NCBI GenBank assembly: GCA_026398575.1
Contig: JAPLSP010000141.1
Location: 1-33,524 of the forward strand
Reading direction: 5' to 3'
Length of the DNA stretch: 33,524 nucleotides
From: Candidatus Sumerlaeota bacterium
Lineage (GTDB): Bacteria; Sumerlaeota; Sumerlaeia; JADFCT01
Shown: positions 26,007 to 33,524 of the stretch, one piece after another
Numbering within the stretch: position 1 is the stretch's first letter
How the letters are laid out: each line of letters begins with the position of its first letter
Made by a program: the position numbers and the translations under genes
The notes under the pieces: generated by a model
Database searches by the model: none
Told to the model about the DNA's origin: nothing
Seen by the model: the letters and a program-made list of their open reading frames with translations, nothing else

Positions 26007-27365
26007 TCATCCCTCGTCGTCTTTGTCCAAAGATGTTTCGCCCAGCTTGCGCTGAAGGGTGCGCCGGCTGATCCCGAGCTGCCGGGCCGCCGCCGTGCGG
26101 TTGCCGCCGGCCGATTTCAGCGTCTCTTCGATCATCGTCCGCTCGATATCATCCAGCTTCATGCCCACCTGGATGCGGACGGTATTGTTCCCGCTATGCG
26201 TTCCCGTGATCGCTTCGGGCAGATCGCCGACGTGGACGACGCCTCCGCGGCGCATGACGCAAACGCGCTCGACCGTGTTGCGCAACTCGCGGACGTTGCC
26301 GGGCCAGGAATACGCCTCCAGGCATTCATAGGCCTCGCGCGACAGGCGCGTCGGAGCGTCGCCGGAAAATTCCTGCAAAAAAGCCCGAAGCAGAAGCGCG
26401 ATGTCGCCTTCGCGCTCGCGCAGCGGCGGCACGCGGATGGTGATGACGCTCAGGCGGTAAAACAAATCCTCCCGCAGGCGTCCCGCCTTGACTTCGGCTT
26501 CCAGATTCCGGTTGGCCGCGGCGATCACGCGCGCCTCGCTGCGCAGCGTCTGGACGCCGCCAACGCGCTGGAATTCGCGGTTTTCGAGCACGCGCAGCAG
26601 CTTGACCTGCGTCTGCGGCGGAATCTCCGCCACCTCGTCCAGAAAGATCGTTCCGCTCCCCGCCATCTCGAACCGTCCGGGGCGGCCGGCTTCGGCGCCG
26701 GTGTAGGCGCCGCGCTCGTGGCCGAACAGCTCGCTCTCGATCAGGCTTTCCGACAGCGCCGCGCAATGAACGGCGATAAACGGGTGGCGCGAATACGGCC
26801 CAAGATTGTGCAGCGCCCGCGCGATGAGTTCCTTGCCCGTGCCGCTTTCGCCCTGGATGAGCGCCGTTGCGCGCGATGCGGCGGCGCGGCGCGTCTGCTC
26901 GAACACTTCGCGCATCGCGTTCGAATCGCCGATCATGTTTTCCAGTCCGTAGCGCTGCCGCAACTCTTCGTGCAGGAACAGGTTCTCGCGCGCCAGCTTT
27001 TGCTTTTCCATCGAAGCCGCGACGTGATGGCGCAGCTCGAACATGTCCACCGGCTTGGTCAGATAGTCCACGGCGCCATCGCGCAGCGCCTGGACCGCCG
27101 TCGGGATGCTGCCGTGCGCCGTGATGACGATCACCGCCGAGGGCGGATTGAGCGAACGCGCGCGCTGGACGATTTCGAGGCCGTCCACTTTCGGCATTTT
27201 CAAGTCCGTGACAATGACATCGAAACAGCGGTCATTCATCATCTGCAGCGCCCTGGGCCCGCCCAGCGCCGTCGCCACGTCATAATCCGACCGCGCAAAG
27301 GCCAGCGCCAGGCTGTCCAGGTTGGCCTGATGATCATCTACGAGCAAAAGCGATTGGCGAGGCAT
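26007..27365 (-). CDS. NtrC-family sigma-54-dependent response regulator
   Basis: About 452 residues from the ATG at 27365 (MPRQSLLLVDDHQ); a TTG at 27386 would add seven. Domains in order are a receiver with phospho-acceptor D54 in VTDLKMPKVDG and the TKP lysine, a sigma-54 AAA+ ATPase, and a Fis-type helix-turn-helix at the C-terminus (GGNRTAAARQLGISRRTLQR). In the ATPase, Walker A is GESGTGKE (172-179), the sigma-54 contact loop is GAYTGA (219-224) and Walker B is GTIFLDE (D243). The usual loop is GAFTGA; tyrosine in place of phenylalanine is a known tolerated variant. On phosphorylation it should form a ring and open sigma-54 promoters. No cognate kinase gene is adjacent, although a three-gene phosphorelay lies about 21 kb away. 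Its targets are not visible. Confidence 0.95.
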   Translation of the reverse strand: MPRQSLLLVDDHQANLDSLALAFARSDYDVATALGGPRALQMMNDRCFDVIVTDLKMPKVDGLEIVQRARSLNPPSAVIVITAHGSIPTAVQALRDGAVDYLTKPVDMFELRHHVAASMEKQKLARENLFLHEELRQRYGLENMIGDSNAMREVFEQTRRAAASRATALIQGESGTGKELIARALHNLGPYSRHPFIAVHCAALSESLIESELFGHERGAYTGAEAGRPGRFEMAGSGTIFLDEVAEIPPQTQVKLLRVLENREFQRVGGVQTLRSEARVIAAANRNLEAEVKAGRLREDLFYRLSVITIRVPPLREREGDIALLLRAFLQEFSGDAPTRLSREAYECLEAYSWPGNVRELRNTVERVCVMRRGGVVHVGDLPEAITGTHSGNNTVRIQVGMKLDDIERTMIEETLKSAGGNRTAAARQLGISRRTLQRKLGETSLDKDDEG

Positions 27366-27386
27366 AGGCGTGGTCAATAGGAACAA

Positions 27387-27728
27387 ATTTCTTTAAGGCT
27401 CGCGCGGCAAAAATAAACACTGCAAAGTCGCGTGCGCATCAAAATCTCTGCCCTTCCTGCCTCAAATCGCCTGCCAGGATCAATGCAAAAAGATTAGCCA
27501 AAGAGATTTGAATTTTTCCACGAAATCAGAAATCCCAATTCAGATCGGATGGATATATGGGGATATTTATCAGCGCTTATTAGCGTTTGTTAGCGGTTTC
27601 TCATTGTTCCTGATACTCTCTTCTGTTTCCTCATCCGAATCGGATTGATCGTCCCAGCGATTTAGGCCATAATTCTTGCTTTGGCGCGCAGGTGAAAAAA
27701 ATCTGAATTATCATTCAAAGTAATTGCT
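27387..27728. other. Intergenic region with short repeats and a 13-bp palindrome
   Basis: This gap of about 340 bases between divergent genes has no credible ORF. It contains a phrase of recurring AGCG units (GCGCTTATTAGCG, GTTTGTTAGCGG; about 27573-27598) that resembles text at 32487-32510. It also has a perfect palindrome ATCCGA-A-TCGGAT (27633-27645) that could be an operator. Promoters for both flanking genes should lie here. I saw no clear sigma-70 or sigma-54 consensus. Confidence 0.45.
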
Positions 27729-28037
27729 ATGAAAACAATCGCCATTTCCGCTAGATCAAATGCCGTGAATCAATTGCTCAAACAAGCCCTGACTGAAAAT
27801 TTGATCCTTCGGTCTTGCGATGGTCGGGAATTTATATTAGCCGAAGTTGATGATTTCGACCGCGAAATCGAACTCACACGGAAAAATAAGAAACTGATGG
27901 CCTTCCTCGATCGGTGCGGACGCCATACCAAAACTTTCTCTTTAGAAGAAGCTAAAATCCGGCTCGGAATTTCCGCAAAAGGCAGGAAGTCAGTTCATAG
28001 CAAACTGTCGCAGCCATCATTGCTTCGGCAGGCGTAA
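27729..28037 (+). CDS. Small antitoxin-like hypothetical protein
   Basis: A 102-residue soluble, charged protein. The central part (LRSCDGREFILAEVDDFDREIE, positions about 27-48) and the following NKKLMAFLDR and FSLEEAKIRLGIS segments resemble small proteins often annotated as prevent-host-death-like or type II antitoxins, with a short N-terminal strand-helix unit (MKTIAISARSNAVNQLL). This similarity is from memory, and no DNA-binding residue can be assigned. No toxin-sized ORF follows: the next 127 bases hold only repeat-like sequence and then a convergent gene. If it is an antitoxin it is a solitary one. The Shine-Dalgarno match is weak (AAAG), but codon use and the conserved-looking core support a real gene. 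Confidence 0.65.
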   Translation: MKTIAISARSNAVNQLLKQALTENLILRSCDGREFILAEVDDFDREIELTRKNKKLMAFLDRCGRHTKTFSLEEAKIRLGISAKGRKSVHSKLSQPSLLRQA

Positions 28038-28064
28038 AACAAATGAATCGCTCATAAGCCATGC

Positions 28065-28125
28065 GCTCATTTGAGCAAAATCCGCCGTCATCCGTCGCAT
28101 CCGCGTCATCCGTGTTCTATACGAC
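28065..28125. repeat. Phrase-like interspersed repeat (CCGTCATCCG units)
   Basis: The stretch contains successive CCGTCATCCG / CGCATCCGCGTCATCCGTG units, a direct repeat with a period of about 8-10 bases. Similar wording (CCATCCGTG, TATCCGTGG) recurs at 32393-32424. It lies between two convergent genes and has no coding potential that I trust. It is probably one copy of a dispersed non-coding repeat family. Confidence 0.45.
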
Positions 28126-28164
28126 GTTTCACAGCAGCCAATCCACCACAACATCCGCCGCATC

Positions 28165-30195
28165 CTACTTCTTCCGCTCCAAAACACGAACATCAAAAGG
28201 CGCCAGAATTAATTTGCCTGTGACGATCTGGCCGCTTGCAAGGTCCGAGTAACGCACAGCGCCCAGTTCGATGCTTCGATCTTTTGTTCCGAAATTCATG
28301 AGGAAGATAAATTCCCGGCCGCCTTTCGAGCGGCGCTGCGCGGTGACTCCCTGAGGCAGCTCCGTTTCGAGGACCTGCGAAACGCCCGCCTGACGGATGA
28401 GCGCTCCGGCAAAATCATCCAAGAAGCGCGCGTCGTTGCGCGAGGCGAGGTAGTAAGCCTGTCCCTTCCCATAACGGTTTAGCGTCAAGGCCGGCTGCCC
28501 GGCATAGAAGTCATTTCCATAAGCAGCCAGCGCCGATGCGCCTTCGAGATGAATGATGTCGCAAAAATGCCGCGCCTCGTAAGCGCCGATCAATCCCAGC
28601 GGATTGTCTCCGACGGGAATCACCGCCTGTTCGTTGCGCTCGTGAAGCACGTCCGTCTCTTCAGCCCAAACGCCCAACACCTTGCGCAAAGGCCCCGGGA
28701 AGCCGCCCAGGAAACAAAGATCGTGTTCGTCCGCGATGCCGGTCAGGTACGTGGCCGCGAAGACCCCGTTTTTTTCGACAAAGGCCGCAATGCGCTCGGC
28801 CACACCGGGACGCAGCATATAAAGCATCGGCGCAATGAGCAGTTTGTAGGACGAAAAATCGCACTCCGAATCAATCACGTCCACCGTCACGCCGCGCCGC
28901 CAGAACGGCCTATAAAAGCTGATGCACGTTTGAATGTAGTCCTTATCCCGGTTGCGCGGACCCTGCGCCTGTTCGATGGCCCAGCGGCATTCCCAATCGC
29001 AGATGACCGCCACCTGCGCCTGCGCCACCGATCCGGCCACCGGCGCCAGTTTTTCCAGCTCGGCGCCCAGCGCGGCCACCTGCTGGAAAACGCGCGTATG
29101 CTCATGCCCGGCGTGATCCACGACGGCCCCATGAAACTTCTCCGACGAGCCGCGGCTCTTGCGCCACTGGAAATAGCAGACGGCATCCGAGCCGTGCGCC
29201 ACGGCCTGAAGGCTCGCCAGGCGATGCATGCCGGGGCGCTTGGGACGGCCAATGGGCTGCCAGTTCGTCTGGCTCGGCGTGGACTCCATGAGGATGAACG
29301 GCCGCCCCTGCTTCATCGCGCGATAGATGTCATGATGAAACGCCACGCCGCAGGCGGTCTCCACGTCATCGCCCGAATGCCAGTCGGGATAGCTATCCCA
29401 GCTCAAGACGTCCAGGTGGGGAACAAATTTCCAGTAGTTCAAAACTTCGTAGGTCCCCATCATGTTGGTCGTGACGGGAATGTTGGGATTAGCCTGGCGG
29501 AGCGGTTCGATTTCGCCGCGCATGAAATCCACGCATTGGTCGGTCATGAAGCGTTTCCAGTCGAGCTGCATCCCGTGCACGGAAGGATCAACGCATTCGA
29601 TCTGCCGCCAGTCCGTATAGACGTGGCTCCAAAACCGCGTCCACCACGCGCGATTGAGCGCGTCCAACGTTCCATAGCGCCGTTCGAGCCATTGCCGGAA
29701 GGCCGCGAAGCACAGATCGCAATAGCAATAGCCTCCGTACTCGTTCGACAGATGCCACATTGCAAGCGCCGGGTGATTTGCATAGCGCTCGGCCAGGCGC
29801 GTATTGATCGCACGGACCTTTTCGCGATACACGGGCGAAGTCGGGCAATGATTGTGGCGGCCAATGTGCGGATCGCGCAATCCATTCGCCTGCACGCGGC
29901 GGATCTCGGGATACTTCGCCGAAAGCCAGGCGGGCTTGGCGCCGCTGGGCGTGGCCAGGATCACGCGCTGGCCGTTCTTCGACAGCCGGTCGAAGATGTC
30001 GTCCAGCCAGTCGAACTCATAGCGCCCCTCCTCCGGTTCGAGCATCACCCAGGAAAAGATGCCGATGGAAGCCGAGTTGATGTGCGCCAGCTTCATCAGG
30101 CGCATATCCTGATCCCAAATGCCCGGTTCATCCATCCACTGCTCAGGATTATAATCCCCGCCATGCAGCAGAAAGGGAAGATTCAAAGAAGCCAT
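28165..30195 (-). CDS. Beta-galactosidase, glycoside hydrolase family 42
   Basis: About 676 residues from the ATG at 30195, the usual GH42 size. A GGAGG 11 bases upstream supports this start over the ATG six codons earlier, which has no ribosome site. GH42 enzymes retain configuration and release beta-galactose from short galactosides and plant-wall fragments. The N-terminal TIM barrel starts FLLHGGDYNPEQW. The acid/base is the Glu of MWHLSNEYGG (E152) and the nucleophile the Glu of FILMESTPSQTNW (E304). Four cysteines, one in NHCPTSP and three in CYCDLC, match the structural zinc site of many family members. A trimerisation domain and a small C-terminal beta domain follow. No signal peptide is seen, so it should act on imported oligosaccharides. 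It is the last gene of the sugar cluster with the SGNH hydrolase, URO-D-like protein and ribokinase. Confidence 0.95.
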   Translation of the reverse strand: MASLNLPFLLHGGDYNPEQWMDEPGIWDQDMRLMKLAHINSASIGIFSWVMLEPEEGRYEFDWLDDIFDRLSKNGQRVILATPSGAKPAWLSAKYPEIRRVQANGLRDPHIGRHNHCPTSPVYREKVRAINTRLAERYANHPALAMWHLSNEYGGYCYCDLCFAAFRQWLERRYGTLDALNRAWWTRFWSHVYTDWRQIECVDPSVHGMQLDWKRFMTDQCVDFMRGEIEPLRQANPNIPVTTNMMGTYEVLNYWKFVPHLDVLSWDSYPDWHSGDDVETACGVAFHHDIYRAMKQGRPFILMESTPSQTNWQPIGRPKRPGMHRLASLQAVAHGSDAVCYFQWRKSRGSSEKFHGAVVDHAGHEHTRVFQQVAALGAELEKLAPVAGSVAQAQVAVICDWECRWAIEQAQGPRNRDKDYIQTCISFYRPFWRRGVTVDVIDSECDFSSYKLLIAPMLYMLRPGVAERIAAFVEKNGVFAATYLTGIADEHDLCFLGGFPGPLRKVLGVWAEETDVLHERNEQAVIPVGDNPLGLIGAYEARHFCDIIHLEGASALAAYGNDFYAGQPALTLNRYGKGQAYYLASRNDARFLDDFAGALIRQAGVSQVLETELPQGVTAQRRSKGGREFIFLMNFGTKDRSIELGAVRYSDLASGQIVTGKLILAPFDVRVLERKK

Positions 30196-30230
30196 ATTCG
30201 CATCATCCTCCATGAAATCGAAATTTTAGG

Positions 30231-30504
30231 TCAGGATAAATTAGAGACAGGATAGATTAGAGACAGGATAAATTAGAGACAGGATAAATTAGAGACAGGA
30301 TGGAGTAGAGACAGGATAGATTAGAGACAGGATGATAGTGAAAAATACTTTCGGACTCTAATATCTTTCTGTCTCAAAAAATCTTCCTGACTCAATAATT
30401 TTCCTGACTCAGAAATCTTTCTGACTAGGAATTTCCCTGACTCTAATTCATCCTGTCCTAAATCTATCCTGTCTCTAATCCATTCTGTCTCTAATCCATC
30501 CTGG
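30231..30504. repeat. Inverted array of 16-bp tandem repeats
   Basis: The left half (30241-30336) is six consecutive 16-bp units of the form TTAGAGACAGGATAAA, nearly identical, preceded by a partial unit. The right half (30356-30504) holds about nine units of 16-18 bp in the opposite orientation (CTCTAATCCATCCTGT), near-perfect at its far end and increasingly diverged (CTCAATAATTTTCCTGA) toward the centre. A 19-base spacer separates them. The array fills almost the whole 324-base gap between the SGNH hydrolase and GH42 genes and could fold into a very long hairpin. There are no unique spacers, so it is not CRISPR. Confidence 0.85.
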
Positions 30505-30519
30505 TTAAAAATTGTCCAT

Positions 30520-31152
30520 TCAAATCGCCGACACGGCCTTCAACCATTGCTGCGCGATGAAGGCATGTCCGGCCTGCGAAGGATGCACGCCATCCGCGGC
30601 CCAAAACGCCGGCTCGCGCTGCGTGGACGCCGCCGCAAAAAGCCCGTCCAGCGGAATATAGATCGCGCCGAATTCCCGCGCCAGACGCCGCGCCGCGTCA
30701 ATCTTCGGATCCAAATCCTCGCGCCATGCCTCCCGGTCTTGGGGAACGGGCAGGACAAACGGTTCCAGCATGACGATCCGCGCTCCGGCCTCATCCCGCG
30801 CTTGCGTGAGGATATCGCGATAGTCGCGCTCGTAGGCGGTGGCCGGCGTTGGGTCGTTGCGGTCATAGCGCCGCCAGGTGTCATTGATGCCGATCATGAT
30901 CGAAACCCATGCCGGTTTGAGGTCGAGGCAATCCTTGCGCCAGCGCGCCCTCAGGTCTTTGACGCGATCGCCGCTGATGCCGCGATTGAGGAACGTCACG
31001 CGCTTGCATGGATAGGACGCCGAAAACCAGGAAGCGACCATCATCGCATATCCCGCGCCCAGCCCGCTCGGAACCGCGCGATCCCGTCCGCAGTCGGTGA
31101 TGCTGTCGCCTTGGAATAACACAACGGCGTTGTCGTTTATCAAAGTCGCCAT
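30520..31152 (-). CDS. SGNH/GDSL-family esterase or lipase-like hydrolase
   Basis: A 210-residue soluble protein starting at the ATG at 31152, preceded by AAAGGA 10 bases upstream; the frame extends to a TTG at 31230 but those codons look untranslated. The four SGNH blocks are present: VLFQGDSITDCGRD with the nucleophilic serine, NRGISGDRV with the oxyanion glycine, SIMIGINDTW with the oxyanion asparagine, and DGVHPSQAGH with the catalytic aspartate and histidine. Length and motifs fit carbohydrate esterases and acyl hydrolases of this superfamily. No export signal is visible. Placement between a URO-D-like gene and a beta-galactosidase suggests removal of acetyl or other acyl groups from imported sugars. 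Exact substrate unknown. Confidence 0.92.
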   Translation of the reverse strand: MATLINDNAVVLFQGDSITDCGRDRAVPSGLGAGYAMMVASWFSASYPCKRVTFLNRGISGDRVKDLRARWRKDCLDLKPAWVSIMIGINDTWRRYDRNDPTPATAYERDYRDILTQARDEAGARIVMLEPFVLPVPQDREAWREDLDPKIDAARRLAREFGAIYIPLDGLFAAASTQREPAFWAADGVHPSQAGHAFIAQQWLKAVSAI

Positions 31153-31243
31153 GTCGTGAACGTCCTTTCGAAAATGCGATACAAGAGAACCGTCATTGTT
31201 ATGAAATCCCAAGCGCGGGAAATCAAGCAAAAACCGTCAGACT

Positions 31244-32314
31244 TCAGTCCGTCCTTGCGCTCATTCGCCGCATGCGTTCGAGCCATGCGCGCGCCTGATC
31301 CGGTTGCGCGTCGCACAGCTCGAAGATGAACCGCGTCCCGTCGGGCGCGTGCGCAATCAAATATTCGATGTCCTTCTCCTCGATCCAGGCCAGCGCGTGC
31401 ACGGGCGCCTGCGGACCGCCGAAATGCTCGAGGATTGGCCGCCAGCCCTTCTTTGCCGGAACGCGATTGAACGCGTAAAAATTGGGGATTTCTTTGAACG
31501 CCTCGAATTGGTGTTCCGCGCTTGCGCAGCAGTGCATCCCGAGACCGCCAAACGTCTCCGACAGGTCCACCAACTCCGGCAGCAAAAACTCCCTGAAATG
31601 CTCCACGCCGATGGCGCCGCATTCGTCGTTCGAGAGCCACGGCCCCATCTCCGGCGGCGCCCAAACGCTGGGGCAATGGCACGGGCTGAGACGCGGAAAC
31701 TCTTCGCGCAATGCAACCAGAAAATTCTTGAGCAGGCGCGCGCATTCGGCCGCGAGCCGCCGCACGGAGGCCTGCCCGCGCTCATCCAGCATCGCCGCGA
31801 AGAGCTCCTGCTTCTCCCAAATCAGACACGCCGTATCGAAGCCGCTCTGCAGATCGCACGGACCGAGATAGACGTCCTTGCCCAGTTCTTTTTGCACGGC
31901 GCGGCCCAGCTCGAAGACGCGTTGGAGCGGAGGCGATTTCCATAGGTCCGGCGCCTCGATGGCATCGGCCCGTTCAACGCTTTTGACGAACGGCAGCGCG
32001 AAAGGATTGTTGTCATTGCTTTGGCGCACTTCGCATCCGAAGGCCGCCGCGAAGAGATGCGTTCCTGTCGAGAGGCGGGCGCACGGCACGCTGTCGTCTC
32101 CCACCGCTTCGAGCAAATCCACCTGCCTGCGGTAGTTCTCCGCCACCCACGGAACCCAATTTTCAATCGGCTTGTTTGAAAGCGTATAGTCCCCATCCGG
32201 CAGGGAGTATATAGGCTCAACCGGTGGCGCGCAACAAAACGCGTGCCCCTGAAAAGCCCCTTTTCGATAGATATTTCTCAAAAACCGCTCATTCAATTCC
32301 GCGCGATCACTCAT
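31244..32314 (-). CDS. Uroporphyrinogen decarboxylase-like (URO-D fold) protein
   Basis: About 356 residues from the ATG at 32314, with GGAG 6 bases before it; a TTG at 32329 is a poorer alternative. The sequence resembles the divergent URO-D superfamily, which includes corrinoid methyltransferases, rather than true HemE. The heme enzyme's N-terminal arginine-rich signature is absent. An H-x-C (GMHCCAS) followed far downstream by C (FELCDAQPDQA) resembles the zinc-binding H-x-C...C of MtaA/MtbA-type methyltransferases, although other cysteines (FCCAPP, CHCPSVW) complicate the assignment. Proteins of this kind are common beside glycoside hydrolase genes in polysaccharide-degrading bacteria, with no settled role; demethylation of methylated sugars is one speculation. 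It is co-directional with the SGNH hydrolase, 91 bases away. Confidence 0.78.
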   Translation of the reverse strand: MSDRAELNERFLRNIYRKGAFQGHAFCCAPPVEPIYSLPDGDYTLSNKPIENWVPWVAENYRRQVDLLEAVGDDSVPCARLSTGTHLFAAAFGCEVRQSNDNNPFALPFVKSVERADAIEAPDLWKSPPLQRVFELGRAVQKELGKDVYLGPCDLQSGFDTACLIWEKQELFAAMLDERGQASVRRLAAECARLLKNFLVALREEFPRLSPCHCPSVWAPPEMGPWLSNDECGAIGVEHFREFLLPELVDLSETFGGLGMHCCASAEHQFEAFKEIPNFYAFNRVPAKKGWRPILEHFGGPQAPVHALAWIEEKDIEYLIAHAPDGTRFIFELCDAQPDQARAWLERMRRMSARTD

Positions 32315-32329
32315 CCTCTTCTCCCCCAA

Positions 32330-32504
32330 ACCTTCATTCCCTCATACCAAGCCATTACCTCACCATGAACGACAGCATGTTGTCTCTCATTGCCATCCGT
32401 GCTATCCTCGATATCCGTGGTTGGAAACTAACCGCGGATGTCGCGGCGCGAAGCAGAGCAAATCCCTGCAATAACCGGAAGCCACTGACAGATGCTAATG
32501 AACG
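32330..32504. repeat. Intergenic segment with phrase-like repeats
   Basis: No gene is seen. The segment holds text of the same style as the other gaps: CCATCCGTG and TATCCGTGGTTGGAAACTAACC (about 32393-32434), which includes the inverted pair CCGTGGTT (32416-32423) and AACCGCGG (32430-32437), imperfectly complementary. GCTAATGAACGCTAATGAA (about 32492-32510) follows and runs into the end of the ribokinase gene. It is probably another copy, in part, of a dispersed repeat family. Confidence 0.45.
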
Positions 32505-33437
32505 CTAATGAATACCTTCCATCTTTTCCACTTCCGCCCGGCGCGGCATTGAGGTTTGCGCGCCCGGTTGAAGCGTCGCCAGCGCCGCCGCGCAATTGGC
32601 GAAGCGCACTGCTTCGAGCAACTCCCGGCCTTCGCCAATGGCGACCGCCAGCGCGCCGGCGAATGTGTCGCCCGCGCCCACCGTATCCACCGGCTTGACC
32701 GCGACGGTGGGAACCATCGAAGTCTTTCCGCCCTCGCAAACAAATGTGCTCTCGGCGCCACGCGTAACAATCACGCGCTCGGCGCCCAACTTCCCCAATC
32801 GCGCCACCGCTGATTCGAGCCAAGCAATATCCGAATCGCTCGTGTCCGTCGTCTTCAGACCGGACATCTGCCGCGCTTCCACTTCGTTGACGATCAGGTA
32901 GTCCACGCGCAGCCCGCTCAGCGACAACGCGGGATTATAAGGCGAGGGATTGAGGAGGACGGGGATTCGTTTCCGGTTTGCGATCTGAATGGCGCGGCAG
33001 ACCGATTCGAGCGGAATCTCCAATTGCAGCGCCACCGCCGCAACGTCGCCCCCGCGCTCGAACGCCGCCTCCACGTCGCCCGGCAAAACCAGCCGATTCG
33101 CGCCGGGCGAGACGACGATCATGTTCTGTCCACCCTCTTCGACGAGGATTTGCGCGCAACCCGTCGGGGCGTCGGCGGCTTGCCGCAGGCTTTGCGTGTT
33201 GATATGCTCCCCGCGCAGATACTTCAGATAGCGCGTTCCAAGGTCATCGCTTCCAAGCGCGCCGGCAAAGACGACCGTTCCGCCCAGACGCGCCGCCGCC
33301 ACCGCCTGGTTGGCGCCTTTTCCGCCGAAGGCCAGCGCCAGGTCCGAGCCGATCAGCGTCTCGCCCGGCCGCGGCAGCCGCTTGACCCGGATCGTAAAAT
33401 CCACATTCGCCGAACCAATCACCAGAATTTGCGGCAT
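32505..33437 (-). CDS. rbsK: Ribokinase (PfkB-family sugar kinase)
   Basis: A 310-residue cytoplasmic kinase of standard family length. It begins MPQILVIGSANVDF. PfkB signature 1 is seen as FGGKGANQAVAAARLGG near residue 38 and signature 2 as KPVDTVGAGDTFAGALA with the catalytic base D257. NPSPYNPAL and VNEVEA are also typical of ribokinase-type members. It should phosphorylate D-ribose or a similar sugar with ATP; the exact sugar cannot be proved from motifs, so the symbol is provisional. GGGAGG lies 12 bases before the ATG. It is the first gene of the minus-strand sugar cluster within the window. Its promoter would fall in the last 87 bases, where no clear boxes are seen. Confidence 0.9.
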   Translation of the reverse strand: MPQILVIGSANVDFTIRVKRLPRPGETLIGSDLALAFGGKGANQAVAAARLGGTVVFAGALGSDDLGTRYLKYLRGEHINTQSLRQAADAPTGCAQILVEEGGQNMIVVSPGANRLVLPGDVEAAFERGGDVAAVALQLEIPLESVCRAIQIANRKRIPVLLNPSPYNPALSLSGLRVDYLIVNEVEARQMSGLKTTDTSDSDIAWLESAVARLGKLGAERVIVTRGAESTFVCEGGKTSMVPTVAVKPVDTVGAGDTFAGALAVAIGEGRELLEAVRFANCAAALATLQPGAQTSMPRRAEVEKMEGIH

Positions 33438-33524
33438 GGCAAAAGCGCCCCTCCCAGGAAATCATCTCTATGTCTCGCCATTCAGCGTGCAGTCACGCAT
33501 GCAGAAAGAGTAGATTCATGCGGA

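Noticed and set aside
28549..30255. Plus-strand frame of 568 codons opposite the GH42 gene
   Set aside because: It is an antisense shadow of a gene with an intact GH42 active site and zinc cysteines.
30241..30504. CRISPR array
   Set aside because: The units are contiguous 16-mers with no unique spacers, and they invert midway; no cas gene is present.

Overview
The window is about 33.5 kb of GC-rich bacterial chromosome. No rRNA, tRNA, CRISPR array or transposase was recognised. A diderm (Gram-negative-type) organism is suggested by SPOR-like domains, an exported periplasmic-binding sensor, lipid-linked-sugar type glycosyltransferase topology and an ArnD-like deacetylase. Several things resemble poorly cultured polysaccharide-degrading lineages (PVC group, Lentisphaerae, Sumerlaeota or Hydrogenedentota type): a giant TPR protein, a GH42 / SGNH hydrolase / uroporphyrinogen-decarboxylase-like / ribokinase cluster, and low-complexity interspersed 'phrase' repeats between genes. 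The phylum is an inference from content and is not proven. Two frameshifts and one suspicious stop codon suggest either a draft or metagenomic assembly or real gene decay.

Layout. Positions 1-195 hold a hairpin-rich, repeat-like sequence. Positions 196-5055 (minus strand) form a tight three-gene phosphorelay operon: an exported ABC-substrate-binding/PAS/GAF sensor kinase, a small Rcp1-like response regulator and a REC-HisKA-HATPase-REC hybrid. Positions 5275-8252 look less GC-rich. They hold a polytopic GT-C-like membrane protein (minus) and a divergent SAM methyltransferase (plus). Next comes a NodU/CmcH-type carbamoyltransferase broken by two single-base frameshifts (8375-10186, plus). These three look like envelope or natural-product glycan functions.

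Positions 10200-25820 (minus) form the most unusual part, apparently one transcription unit. In order of transcription it encodes an ArnD/NodB-like polysaccharide deacetylase; a large single-pass membrane protein (ConA-like domain, two SPOR-like domains, coiled coil, membrane segment, long acidic cytoplasmic linker, second ConA-like domain); a 3291-residue protein with a DnaG-type CHC2 zinc finger followed by tens of TPRs; and a protein-L-isoaspartate methyltransferase. The membrane protein and giant TPR genes overlap by ATGA. The giant gene stops at a TAG, but the same frame stays open for 50 more codons and ends in TGATG on the methyltransferase start, which suggests a recent nonsense change, an assembly error or readthrough.

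Positions 26007-27365 encode an NtrC-class sigma-54 activator, and 27729-28037 a small antitoxin-like protein. Positions 28165-33437 (minus) form a carbohydrate-use cluster: ribokinase, URO-D-like protein, SGNH hydrolase and GH42 beta-galactosidase. An inverted array of 16-bp tandem units separates the last two genes.
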